This document shows, one piece after another, positions 1 to 5,348 of a stretch of 18,588 nt of DNA (position 1 is its first letter; each line of letters starts with the position of its first letter). The notes under the pieces were generated by a model. That model did not search any database. It worked only from the letters and a program-made list of their open reading frames with translations, and had not been told where the DNA came from. Source of the DNA: Bacillota bacterium (GTDB lineage Bacteria > Bacillota > Clostridia > Tissierellales > Peptoniphilaceae); contig JAEZYW010000227.1 in assembly GCA_023418835.1 (NCBI GenBank), positions 1 to 18,588 of the forward strand, in the 5' to 3' direction. The position numbers and the translations under genes were made by a program.

Positions 1-54
1 GATTAACATTTTTGAAATTTGACTTAGTTTTGTCTCTGGACGCTTTCTTCCCAT
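1..54 (-). CDS. 5' end of an unidentified protein (partial)
   Basis: An ATG at 54 opens a reading frame that runs off the left edge after 18 codons (MGRKRPETKLSQISKMLI). A perfect AGGAGG ribosome binding site at 62-67 lies seven bases upstream, which is why I accept it as a real gene start. The short, lysine/arginine-rich N-terminus does not let me name a family; a DNA-binding regulator is possible but this is only a guess. The ribosome binding site is the 3' arm of the terminator hairpin that follows tdk, so its expression may depend on that structure. Confidence 0.55.
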   Translation of the reverse strand, partial: MGRKRPETKLSQISKMLI

Positions 55-97
55 AAAAAATCCTCCTAATTAAGTTTATTTTACCTTAATCAGGAGG
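55..97 (-). terminator. Rho-independent terminator after tdk, overlapping the next gene's ribosome binding site
   Basis: On the minus strand a 13-base arm (97-85) pairs with 74-62 with a single mismatch, around a 10-base loop, and is followed by ATTTTTT (61-55). This is a classical intrinsic terminator for tdk. Its 3' arm contains the AGGAGG of the gene that starts at 54. Confidence 0.8.
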
Positions 98-153
98 GCT
101 TTCATACACAAATTATTTTACAGTCTCCCTTTAAGAGTGAATTAAAACTGCAA

Positions 154-768
154 TTATTCAGCTATTTCTAATTTGATCTGATTTTTATTTACTTCTCTTT
201 TTTCTTCTTCCACCACAACATTATAACAAGTTCTACATAGGGGTTCGTATTCTTCTGCAGCTCCTATGAGAACCCTATCCCCTGAGTTTACCTTTCTATG
301 ACTTACCCATGCATCTGTACCGCACATTGTACAAACGGCGTGATGTTTATTTAAATAATCTGAAATTGGAAGAAGTTCTTTTACTATTTCAAAGGCTTCG
401 CTATTGTAATCCATATCTAGGCCTGCTGCCACAATAGTAATTCCATTTTTAAGAATTTCTAAGAGTTCTTCTCTTACCTCTTCTGCATCACCAGCTAAAA
501 ATTGTATCTCGTCTATACCAATAACTTCTGGCTTATTTTTATGAACATCCTCCACCAGCTCTTCAATTCCAGAAACTCCAATTGCCTCCATGCCGTCTTC
601 TCCATGGATAGTAATCATCTTCCCGTCCCTTGTATCCAAAGTGGGTTTGTAGGCTCTAACTTTATAGCCAGCTATCATAAATCTATTTAAATCTTTTTTC
701 AAACTTGAAGTTTTTCCAGAAAACATCGAGCCTGTGTGTATAATTAATTTACCTTTATATTGATGCAT
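154..768 (-). CDS. tdk: Thymidine kinase (type II, TK1-like)
   Basis: Phosphorylates thymidine to dTMP with ATP, a cytoplasmic pyrimidine-salvage step. The 204-residue protein is normal for the TK1-like family. It shows a Walker A loop GSMFSGKT (13-20), a Walker B strand ending DEIQF with the expected catalytic Glu at 87, the GLDMDYN segment (116-122) typical of the family, and a structural zinc site made by C146/C149 and C178/C181. I start it at the ATG at 768, which has GGAGG five bases upstream. An in-frame ATG at 822 would add 18 residues that resemble a signal peptide, but that stretch is the promoter (TTGAAT, 17 bases, TATAAT), so it is not coding. The gene appears monocistronic, with a terminator at 97-55. 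Confidence 0.95.
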   Translation of the reverse strand: MHQYKGKLIIHTGSMFSGKTSSLKKDLNRFMIAGYKVRAYKPTLDTRDGKMITIHGEDGMEAIGVSGIEELVEDVHKNKPEVIGIDEIQFLAGDAEEVREELLEILKNGITIVAAGLDMDYNSEAFEIVKELLPISDYLNKHHAVCTMCGTDAWVSHRKVNSGDRVLIGAAEEYEPLCRTCYNVVVEEEKREVNKNQIKLEIAE

Positions 769-793
769 AATTACCTCCGTTAAACTACAATAG

Positions 794-822
794 ATTATAA
801 GTAAAATTTTTTTTATATTCAA
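794..822 (-). promoter_or_regulatory. Sigma-A type promoter of tdk
   Basis: The minus strand has TTGAAT (822-817), a 17-base spacer, and TATAAT (799-794), about 25 bases upstream of the tdk start codon. Confidence 0.75.
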
Positions 823-885
823 GACTTGTAAATGTGTTTGAGATGTGATAGAGGAGTTACAAATGTTTACAGTTTAACGAATTCA

Positions 886-914
886 TTGAATCTTATTTAA
901 AAATATTTTATAAT
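886..914 (+). promoter_or_regulatory. Sigma-A type promoter of the DUF4349 lipoprotein gene
   Basis: TTGAAT (886-891), a 17-base spacer, and TATAAT (909-914), about 20 bases before the start codon. It has the same -35 and -10 hexamers as the divergent tdk promoter. Confidence 0.75.
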
Positions 915-935
915 GAACTAAAAGTGAGGTGCAAC

Positions 936-1913
936 ATGAAAAAATATAAATTTTTATCATTACTGTTGATATTAATTGTTTTACTCTCCGCTTGTGGAAG
1001 TTCCAATAAGTCTTCAATTTTTCCTAGGGATGAATATACAAATTACCCTGACTATGCTGAAGCGCCAATGGAAACTGCACCAGAATTGTCAGAGGAGACC
1101 TTCGATGTTGAGACTAATGTCTTGGAAAATAGAAAAGTTATTATCTCCTATTCTTTAAATATAGAAACTAAAGATTATGACAACTCTATAAAAAGTATAA
1201 ATGAGCTTATTAAGTCCTATAAAGGCGTAGCTACCAGTATTCAAGAAGACAATTATAATACAAGATATGTGATTATGAGTGTTCAAATCCCAAGTGAAAA
1301 AGCCGCAGAATTTGTAGAAGATTTGAATAAAGTTGACACTTTACTCATTAGAGATAGAAATCTAAATAGTGAAGATATTACTGATAAATATACGGATACT
1401 GAACTTAGACTTAAAATTTTAAGGGAAAAACTCGAAAGATTAAATAGCTTGCAATCTAATCAATCTGATTTAGAGTCTTTGTTGGCTTTGGAGTCGGAAA
1501 TAAGTGATACCATTTTGGAGATCGAAAGAATTGAAGGTTCTATAAGAGCAATGGATTCAAAAGTAAATTATACAGATGTCCAAATAAGTTTACAAGAAAT
1601 TAGTTCCGTGCCTTACTCAGAAACCAGAGCTCCATTTGGCGATAGAGTTGCAACTGCTTTTACCCAATCAATCGACAATTTTATAAATGGACTACAAAGT
1701 TTTATTATTGGACTGATTTATATCATTCCAGAATTAGTTCTTTTATTGATAATAATTGGAGTTGTATTCTTAATAGCTAGACCAATTTACAGAAAATTTA
1801 TTAAAAATAGAGTTCCCAAGAAAAAAGCTGGTTCTAAAATTAGAAGAACCTACGATAATAACTCAGACAAAACTACAATTGAAGAAATAAAAAAACCAGA
1901 AAATGATGAATAA
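936..1913 (+). CDS. DUF4349 domain membrane-anchored lipoprotein
   Basis: The 325-residue product starts with a lipoprotein signal peptide whose lipobox LLSAC places the lipidated Cys at residue 20. A Ser/Glu/Pro-rich linker follows. Then comes the DUF4349 core, recognisable from its beta strands (KVIISYSLNIETKDY) and a long coiled-coil helix rich in Leu and Glu (TDTELRLKILREKLERL). Near the C-terminus there is a hydrophobic transmembrane segment (FIIGLIYIIPELVLLLIII) followed by a basic tail, so the protein is probably held in the membrane at both ends with the core outside the cell. Function of DUF4349 proteins is not established. I use the ATG at 936 with GAGGTG just upstream. A GTG at 924 is in frame but overlaps that ribosome binding site. 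The gene stands alone between its own promoter and a convergent terminator. Confidence 0.85.
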   Translation: MKKYKFLSLLLILIVLLSACGSSNKSSIFPRDEYTNYPDYAEAPMETAPELSEETFDVETNVLENRKVIISYSLNIETKDYDNSIKSINELIKSYKGVATSIQEDNYNTRYVIMSVQIPSEKAAEFVEDLNKVDTLLIRDRNLNSEDITDKYTDTELRLKILREKLERLNSLQSNQSDLESLLALESEISDTILEIERIEGSIRAMDSKVNYTDVQISLQEISSVPYSETRAPFGDRVATAFTQSIDNFINGLQSFIIGLIYIIPELVLLLIIIGVVFLIARPIYRKFIKNRVPKKKAGSKIRRTYDNNSDKTTIEEIKKPENDE

Positions 1914-1917
1914 TATC

Positions 1918-1956
1918 AAAATCCCCTAGCCAATATGGACTAGGGGATTTTTTATT
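1918..1956. terminator. Bidirectional terminator between the lipoprotein gene and yfiH
   Basis: AAATCCCCTAG pairs with CTAGGGGATTT around a 10-base loop, with a T-run on the plus strand (about 1948-1953) and a shorter one on the minus strand. It serves both convergent genes, and the yfiH stop codon (1954-1952) lies inside it. Confidence 0.9.
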
Positions 1957-2674
1957 TCATAATGCTAATCATAAAATTTAATTTATATCGTCCTTTGTCT
2001 CTTCTAGCAGAACTAAGGCTTTCGTCTTCAAAGGTGGATACTCTTGATACTTCAATGTTTTCCGATCTAATGCCAGATTCCAAAAGCAGTTGTAAATTTG
2101 CATCAATCATGCTCAAGATAAATTTATTCCCCTTAATTTGGAAAAACTGATCTCTATTTCTAAAATCCCTAAAAGCAGAATATACATCCATATCGACTTC
2201 GTAATTTGCCATGTCAATGGAAGGTCCTAAATAAGCGTAAATGTCCTCAACATTGGAGCCGAATTCTCTAATCATCTTTTCGATTCCCTTTTGAGATATC
2301 CTCTTTACTGTGCTTCGCCATCCAGAATGAATTGCAACTTGGACTTTTTTTACAGGATCAAATAATAAAATAGGCGTGCAATCTGCAAATTTAATAACTA
2401 ATGCAATATCTTTTTTATCAGTTATCAGACCGTCTGTTTCTGGAAAAACTTTGCCATAAAAGTTTTCACTTCCATTAGTACCATCGCAATATTCTATATT
2501 ATCTCCATGTACTTGAACACCTGAATAGATTTCTATTGGGTTTTCTCCCATTTCTTCCAGTGCCAAATATACATTTTTTCTACCTTCATCTCTAGGAACT
2601 CTTTCTCCCAGTCTATAATTAGGTCCAGATATATAATTTTTAAGTCCCAAAGACTCTAACATTTTTGAATTCAT
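1952..2674 (-). CDS. YfiH/YlmD-type purine nucleoside phosphorylase (multicopper polyphenol oxidase family)
   Basis: The 240-residue protein belongs to the family once called DUF152 or 'laccase-like'. Members are now known as purine nucleoside phosphorylases with adenosine deaminase and methylthioadenosine phosphorylase activity. The family's metal/active-site triad is visible: H56 in QVHGDN, C99 in ADCTP, and H116 in HSGWR. The C-terminal segment SSARRDKG matches the usual SYRRDG region. The family's GPSIGPCCYEV block reads GPSIDMANYEV here, so the usual Cys pair is missing. The ATG at 2674 has GGAGG five bases upstream. It follows pyrE by 61 bases on the same strand with no obvious terminator between, so co-transcription with pyrF-pyrE is likely, which would put purine salvage next to pyrimidine synthesis. 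Confidence 0.88.
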   Translation of the reverse strand: MNSKMLESLGLKNYISGPNYRLGERVPRDEGRKNVYLALEEMGENPIEIYSGVQVHGDNIEYCDGTNGSENFYGKVFPETDGLITDKKDIALVIKFADCTPILLFDPVKKVQVAIHSGWRSTVKRISQKGIEKMIREFGSNVEDIYAYLGPSIDMANYEVDMDVYSAFRDFRNRDQFFQIKGNKFILSMIDANLQLLLESGIRSENIEVSRVSTFEDESLSSARRDKGRYKLNFMISIMK

Positions 2675-2735
2675 TTAGTCCTCCACGTTTATGTTAACTA
2701 GATATATCTATACCCCAATTATTCTAATAAAATAT

Positions 2736-3305
2736 TTAAACTCTTTTTCTACTTCCAGGTTTTACTATTTCCTCTCCCGCTTTACACATTGGACATTCCT
2801 CTTCCTCATATGTCTTTATGTCTAAATCGATTGAACCGTAAAGTGGGTAATCTCCAATTTTGTCCCCACCACTTCTATTTACTAAAGTAGCAATTCCCAC
2901 TATTTCTACATCGTAGTCTTTAATAGCTTCAATGGCTTCTAGAGAAGACTTTCCTGTTGTTACAACATCTTCCACAATTAAAACCCTAGTTCCCTTTTCA
3001 AGAGAAAATCCACGTCTCAATGTCATTATATCGTTTTGTCTTTCAGTAAACATAGAAGGAACTCCAAGTTGTCTAGCAATTTCATAACTTACAATGACGC
3101 CACCTAAAGCTGGCCCAACTACTATGTCAATATCCATGTCTTTCACTTTATCTACAACTGGTTTTAAAGATTCAGCCGCAACATCAGGATACATCAATAA
3201 TTTTGCACATTGTACATATCCATCGCTGTGTTTACCAGAAGTTAAAAGGAAATGTCCCTCCAATAAAGCGCCACAATCTTCTAAATTTTTTTTAACATCA
3301 ACCAT
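2736..3305 (-). CDS. pyrE: Orotate phosphoribosyltransferase
   Basis: Transfers phosphoribose from PRPP to orotate to give OMP, the fifth step of de novo UMP synthesis. The 189-residue sequence carries the PRPP-binding loop VLIVEDVVTTGKS (108-120) and the orotate-contacting segment TSGKHSDGY (22-30). The C-terminus has a CPMC...KPGSR tail that I recall from the clostridial and Thermus-like branch of PyrE, where a Cys pair precedes the Pro-Gly-Ser-Arg end. The ATG at 3305 has AGGAGG seven bases upstream. pyrF ends only 10 bases before, so the two are an operon and catalyse consecutive steps. Confidence 0.95.
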   Translation of the reverse strand: MVDVKKNLEDCGALLEGHFLLTSGKHSDGYVQCAKLLMYPDVAAESLKPVVDKVKDMDIDIVVGPALGGVIVSYEIARQLGVPSMFTERQNDIMTLRRGFSLEKGTRVLIVEDVVTTGKSSLEAIEAIKDYDVEIVGIATLVNRSGGDKIGDYPLYGSIDLDIKTYEEEECPMCKAGEEIVKPGSRKRV

Positions 3306-3315
3306 TTTCTTCCTC

Positions 3316-4167
3316 CTATTTATTTCCCAAAATATCTTTTTTCATTTCTTCTACTGCTAACCTAGCATATTCTCCTACGTTGTCTTCCCCATCTTCGTAT
3401 TTTTTAAAGTTGAGAATTATCCCTCTGGATGAATTGACAACGCCTCCATTAAAATCGTTTAAATAATTTCTGATGTCTGCCGCTGTAGCTCCTTGAGCTC
3501 CATACCCAGGAATCAAGAAAAAAGAATTTTTATAAGCTTCTCTAAGTTCAACTGCTTCTTCACTTTGTGTTCCACCTGTTACTAAGCCTAAAGCTGAGTA
3601 TCCAGATTTTCCAACGTAATCCCTTCCCATTTCTTGTAAACTGTCACCTATTGTGTAATAAAGTGGACGTCCCTTATGCTCTAGATATTCAATATCCTTA
3701 GCTCCAGGGTTAGAAGTTCGTAGAAGAACGAAGACTCCCTTTTCACCACTTTCTAAATAAGGAAGGTAAGGGTGAATGCTGTCATATCCAATGTAAGGGC
3801 TAAGAGTTACAAAATCAACTTCAAATTCTCCTTCAAAGTGAGCTTTTGCATACATTTTTCCTGTATCTGCAATGTCTCCTCTTTTAATATCTCCAATTAC
3901 TAATATGTCTTTAGATTTTAGATATTCAATAGTTTTTATATAGGCTTTTAATCCTTCTATTCCACTTGCTTCATAATAAGCAATTTGAAGTTTAAATATT
4001 GCAACTAAGTCCCAAGTGTTATCGATTATTTCTTTATTAAATTGAAACAATCCCTCCTCAACACCTAGATTTTTAAACTTTTCAGGAAGATAATCAAAAC
4101 TAGTATCTAGACCAACGCATACGAAACTTCTCTCTTTTACTCTTTCAAATAACTTGTCTATTATCAT
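3316..4167 (-). CDS. pyrF: Orotidine 5'-phosphate decarboxylase (type 2 PyrF)
   Basis: Decarboxylates OMP to UMP, the last step of de novo pyrimidine synthesis. The 283-residue length and sequence fit the longer 'type 2' subfamily. The catalytic DIKRGD motif supplies Asp93, Lys95 and Asp98, and an earlier Lys59 sits in FKLQIAYYE. The C-terminal [12 protein letters not shown] and VNSSRGI segments are the phosphate-binding part. I use the ATG at 4167, which has GGAGG six bases upstream. A TTG at 4179 is in frame but falls in the ribosome binding site. The start codon overlaps the stop of a 41-codon upstream ORF as ATGA, so translation may be coupled. The leader also carries a PyrR-like element. 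Confidence 0.95.
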   Translation of the reverse strand: MIIDKLFERVKERSFVCVGLDTSFDYLPEKFKNLGVEEGLFQFNKEIIDNTWDLVAIFKLQIAYYEASGIEGLKAYIKTIEYLKSKDILVIGDIKRGDIADTGKMYAKAHFEGEFEVDFVTLSPYIGYDSIHPYLPYLESGEKGVFVLLRTSNPGAKDIEYLEHKGRPLYYTIGDSLQEMGRDYVGKSGYSALGLVTGGTQSEEAVELREAYKNSFFLIPGYGAQGATAADIRNYLNDFNGGVVNSSRGIILNFKKYEDGEDNVGEYARLAVEEMKKDILGNK

Positions 4168-4289
4168 AACGTCCTCCAAATATTATTTTGCCTAAAAAAA
4201 TAGCCCATAAATAATAACGTCAAAGACATTAAAATTTGGACTTTAATATTAAAAAAGATATCAAAATTATAAAAACTATGGCTATTCAT
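4164..4289 (-). CDS. 41-residue leader ORF overlapping pyrF (putative leader peptide or small membrane protein)
   Basis: An ORF of 41 codons begins at an ATG (4289) with AGAGGAG nine bases upstream and ends at a TGA (4166-4164) that shares two bases with the pyrF ATG. The first half is rich in Asn, Phe and Tyr ([14 protein letters not shown]). The middle is a hydrophobic stretch ([14 protein letters not shown], 19-32) long enough for a short membrane helix, and the end contains the pyrF ribosome binding site (codons for IWRT). I recognise no family. It lies entirely in the transcribed pyrF leader, downstream of a PyrR-like hairpin. It could act by translational coupling, as an attenuation leader peptide, or be a chance ORF. 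The good ribosome binding site and exact overlap argue against chance. Confidence 0.5.
   Translation of the reverse strand: MNSHSFYNFDIFFNIKVQILMSLTLLFMGYFFRQNNIWRTL
4194..4286 (-). promoter_or_regulatory. Attenuator-like stem with U-run inside the pyrF leader ORF
   Basis: AATAGCCAT (4286-4278), right after the leader ORF start, can pair with ATGGGCTATT (4208-4199), with one bulged base. The second arm runs into a seven-T tract (4200-4194). The loop of about 69 bases contains further T-runs of five, four and six. This resembles an intrinsic terminator with a long loop, but the stem has only seven to nine pairs, so it is tentative. Confidence 0.35.
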
Positions 4290-4313
4290 TTTCCAGTCTC
4301 CTCTTAACTAAGT

Positions 4314-4349
4314 GGATAACATAGAATCTCCAAAGACTTTTTGTTATCC
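4314..4349 (-). promoter_or_regulatory. Competing hairpin in the pyrF leader (antiterminator-like)
   Basis: GGATAACA (4349-4342) pairs perfectly with TGTTATCC (4321-4314). The first arm shares its GG with the AAGG that closes the PyrR-like hairpin, so the two structures exclude each other, as antiterminator and anti-antiterminator do in PyrR-controlled leaders. Confidence 0.5.
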
Positions 4350-4378
4350 TTGTCGAACTCACGGATTCAACTTAAAGG
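4348..4378 (-). promoter_or_regulatory. PyrR-binding-loop-like element
   Basis: About 8-10 bases after the predicted transcription start the RNA reads CCUUUAA, then GUUGAAUCCGUGAGUUCGAC, then AAGG. The outer CCUU/AAGG stem, the internal unpaired bases, and the upper stem closed by a U-G pair around the hexaloop CCGUGA fit the published PyrR site ARUC-CNGNGA-GGYU. It differs only by loss of the one C-G pair next to the loop. UMP/UTP-bound PyrR would stabilise this hairpin. The assignment rests on pattern matching and position in front of pyrF-pyrE. Confidence 0.65.
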
Positions 4379-4392
4379 CAATTTCTTTGAAT

Positions 4393-4421
4393 ATAATAGC
4401 ACTACTATAGATTAGTGTCAA
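4393..4421 (-). promoter_or_regulatory. Promoter of the pyrF-pyrE operon
   Basis: TTGACA (4421-4416), a 17-base spacer, and TATTAT (4398-4393). Transcription would begin near 4386, leaving a leader of about 220 bases before pyrF. Confidence 0.8.
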
Positions 4422-4432
4422 GATAATCAAAT

Positions 4433-4464
4433 AAAAAATAGCCGAATTTCAAAACGGCTATTTT
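4433..4464 (-). terminator. Terminator downstream of tmRNA
   Basis: AAAATAGCCG and CGGCTATTTT form a 10-pair stem with a 10-base loop. On the minus strand it ends in a T-run (4438-4433), about 50 bases after the tmRNA 3' end. It separates the stable RNA cluster from the pyrF promoter. Confidence 0.8.
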
Positions 4465-4513
4465 ATGCGTATTATACAATCTAATGCAATCTAGTTATAA
4501 ACAATAATAAGTA

Positions 4514-4859
4514 TGGTGGAGCCGGCGAGAGTCGAACTCGCGTCCGAAAACCCATCCACAACAGCTTCTCCGAGCGCAGTCATTTATTTTTTATTCGGTA
4601 CAAAACTCCAAAAGACAGGATTTTTATACTATAACGTCATTAGTACCCTCTTTGTTATGACGTCTCACAAAGATTCGTTTCCATAAATTTGACACTCACT
4701 CTAGAATAATGGGAGTTCTAAAGGGTGATTGCTGCATTTAGGCAGCAAATGCTAATTCGTTATTGTTGTTGTTTATTTGTTTTGAGACTTTTATCGTTGT
4801 TTCTCACAACGACTCGCTACCGTTGATTCAAAATCCCCGTCGAAACCAATTTCGGCCCC
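4514..4859 (-). ncRNA. ssrA: tmRNA (SsrA), ribosome rescue RNA
   Basis: Both halves of the tRNA-like domain are present. The 5' end GGGGCCG pairs with CGGCUCC before the encoded 3' ACCA. The conserved AAAUUGGUUUCGACGGGGAU follows the 5' end, and the T-arm sequence GUUCGACUCUC is near the 3' end. The tag reading frame follows AGUC and encodes SKQINNNNNELAFAA then TAA (4785-4738), which would be preceded by the alanine carried by tmRNA itself. About 346 bases, a normal one-piece length. With SmpB it frees stalled ribosomes and marks their products for proteolysis. There is no obvious room for its own promoter between it and the SRP RNA terminator-like hairpin. Confidence 0.97.
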
Positions 4860-4861
4860 GT

Positions 4862-4891
4862 TTTTAAAATAAAGGGGAAGATATTCTTCCC
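4862..4891 (-). terminator. Terminator or processing hairpin between SRP RNA and tmRNA
   Basis: GGGAAGA, a three-base loop, and TCTTCCC, followed on the minus strand by CTTTATTTT. The tmRNA begins only a few bases later (4859). It may be a leaky terminator or an RNA-processing signal. Confidence 0.6.
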
Positions 4892-4892
4892 T

Positions 4893-5169
4893 ATGTAGCC
4901 GTACCCTACTCTCGATGACATCCTCCCGATGGTACACAAGTAGTTAACTCAAACCAGGCTACCTTACGGCACACGGAGAGACATCCCTTAGTGCTGCTTC
5001 CTCCCGGACCTGACACGGTTCAGGAGCTCCCGTTGCGTAAGACCCAATCGTCAACGCCACTTTCCTGCGGCAAACTCAACAAGATGGCACCTCGATGTAG
5101 GTATTCGATCCTGCTCTAGCGGATTGCAGGTTACAAGGCACCGCTACTTCCCCATCTAGTACGGCAAAT
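4893..5169 (-). ncRNA. ffs: Signal recognition particle RNA (large, Gram-positive type)
   Basis: The diagnostic apical domain is present: CAGGUCC, a GGGA tetraloop, and GGAGGAAGCAGC, matching the Ffh-binding helix 8. The longer form with an Alu domain is shown by the UGUAAC loop near the 5' end (CUUGUAACCUGC) and by complementarity of the two ends (GCCGUA near the 5' end, UACGGC near the 3' end). About 275 bases, as in Bacillus-like species. The ends are approximate. It works with Ffh and FtsY to target membrane proteins. It sits 8 bases after tRNA-Ser and probably shares that promoter. Confidence 0.93.
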
Positions 5170-5176
5170 TTTCTAC

Positions 5177-5268
5177 TGGCGGAGAGGAGGGGATTTGAAC
5201 CCCTGAAACAGTCATCCCGTTTACCCGCTTTCCAGGCGAGCGCCTTCAGCCAGCTCAGCCACCTCTCC
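5177..5268 (-). tRNA. tRNA-Ser (GGA anticodon)
   Basis: The acceptor stem GGAGAGG/CCTCTCC is followed by G and an encoded CCA. The anticodon loop reads CTGGAAA, giving anticodon GGA. A long variable arm, the TTCAAATC T-loop and the 92-base length are those of a class II serine tRNA. It decodes UCC/UCU. Confidence 0.97.
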
Positions 5269-5285
5269 AGTTTCAGTGCTTATTC

Positions 5286-5314
5286 ATTTTACAACACTTT
5301 AGTCTTGTTGTCAA
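5286..5314 (-). promoter_or_regulatory. Promoter of the tRNA-Ser / SRP RNA / tmRNA cluster
   Basis: TTGACA (5314-5309), a 17-base spacer, and TAAAAT (5291-5286), about 17 bases before the tRNA 5' end. It is the only strong promoter I see in front of the three RNA genes. Confidence 0.8.
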
Positions 5315-5319
5315 TTATT

Positions 5320-5339
5320 TGAAAATGAAAGTATTTTCA
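5320..5339 (-). terminator. Weak hairpin after the lipoprotein gene (possible terminator)
   Basis: TGAAAAT and ATTTTCA form a seven-pair AT-rich stem 10 bases past the stop codon, followed only by AATAATT, so termination here would be inefficient and read-through into the RNA cluster is possible. Confidence 0.3.
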
Positions 5340-5348
5340 CAAAAGTCT

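Noticed and set aside
769..822. N-terminal extension of thymidine kinase that looks like a signal peptide
   Set aside because: The stretch contains a TTGAAT-17-TATAAT promoter, and the ATG at 768 has its own GGAGG and matches the family's normal start.
4168..4179. TTG start for pyrF twelve bases upstream
   Set aside because: It sits in the GGAGG ribosome binding site, and the ATG at 4167 is ideally spaced.
4194..4464. Four copies of AATAGCC/GGCTATT as ends of a small transposable element
   Set aside because: Two of them form the tmRNA terminator and two the pyrF leader stem. There is no transposase, target duplication or longer inverted repeat.
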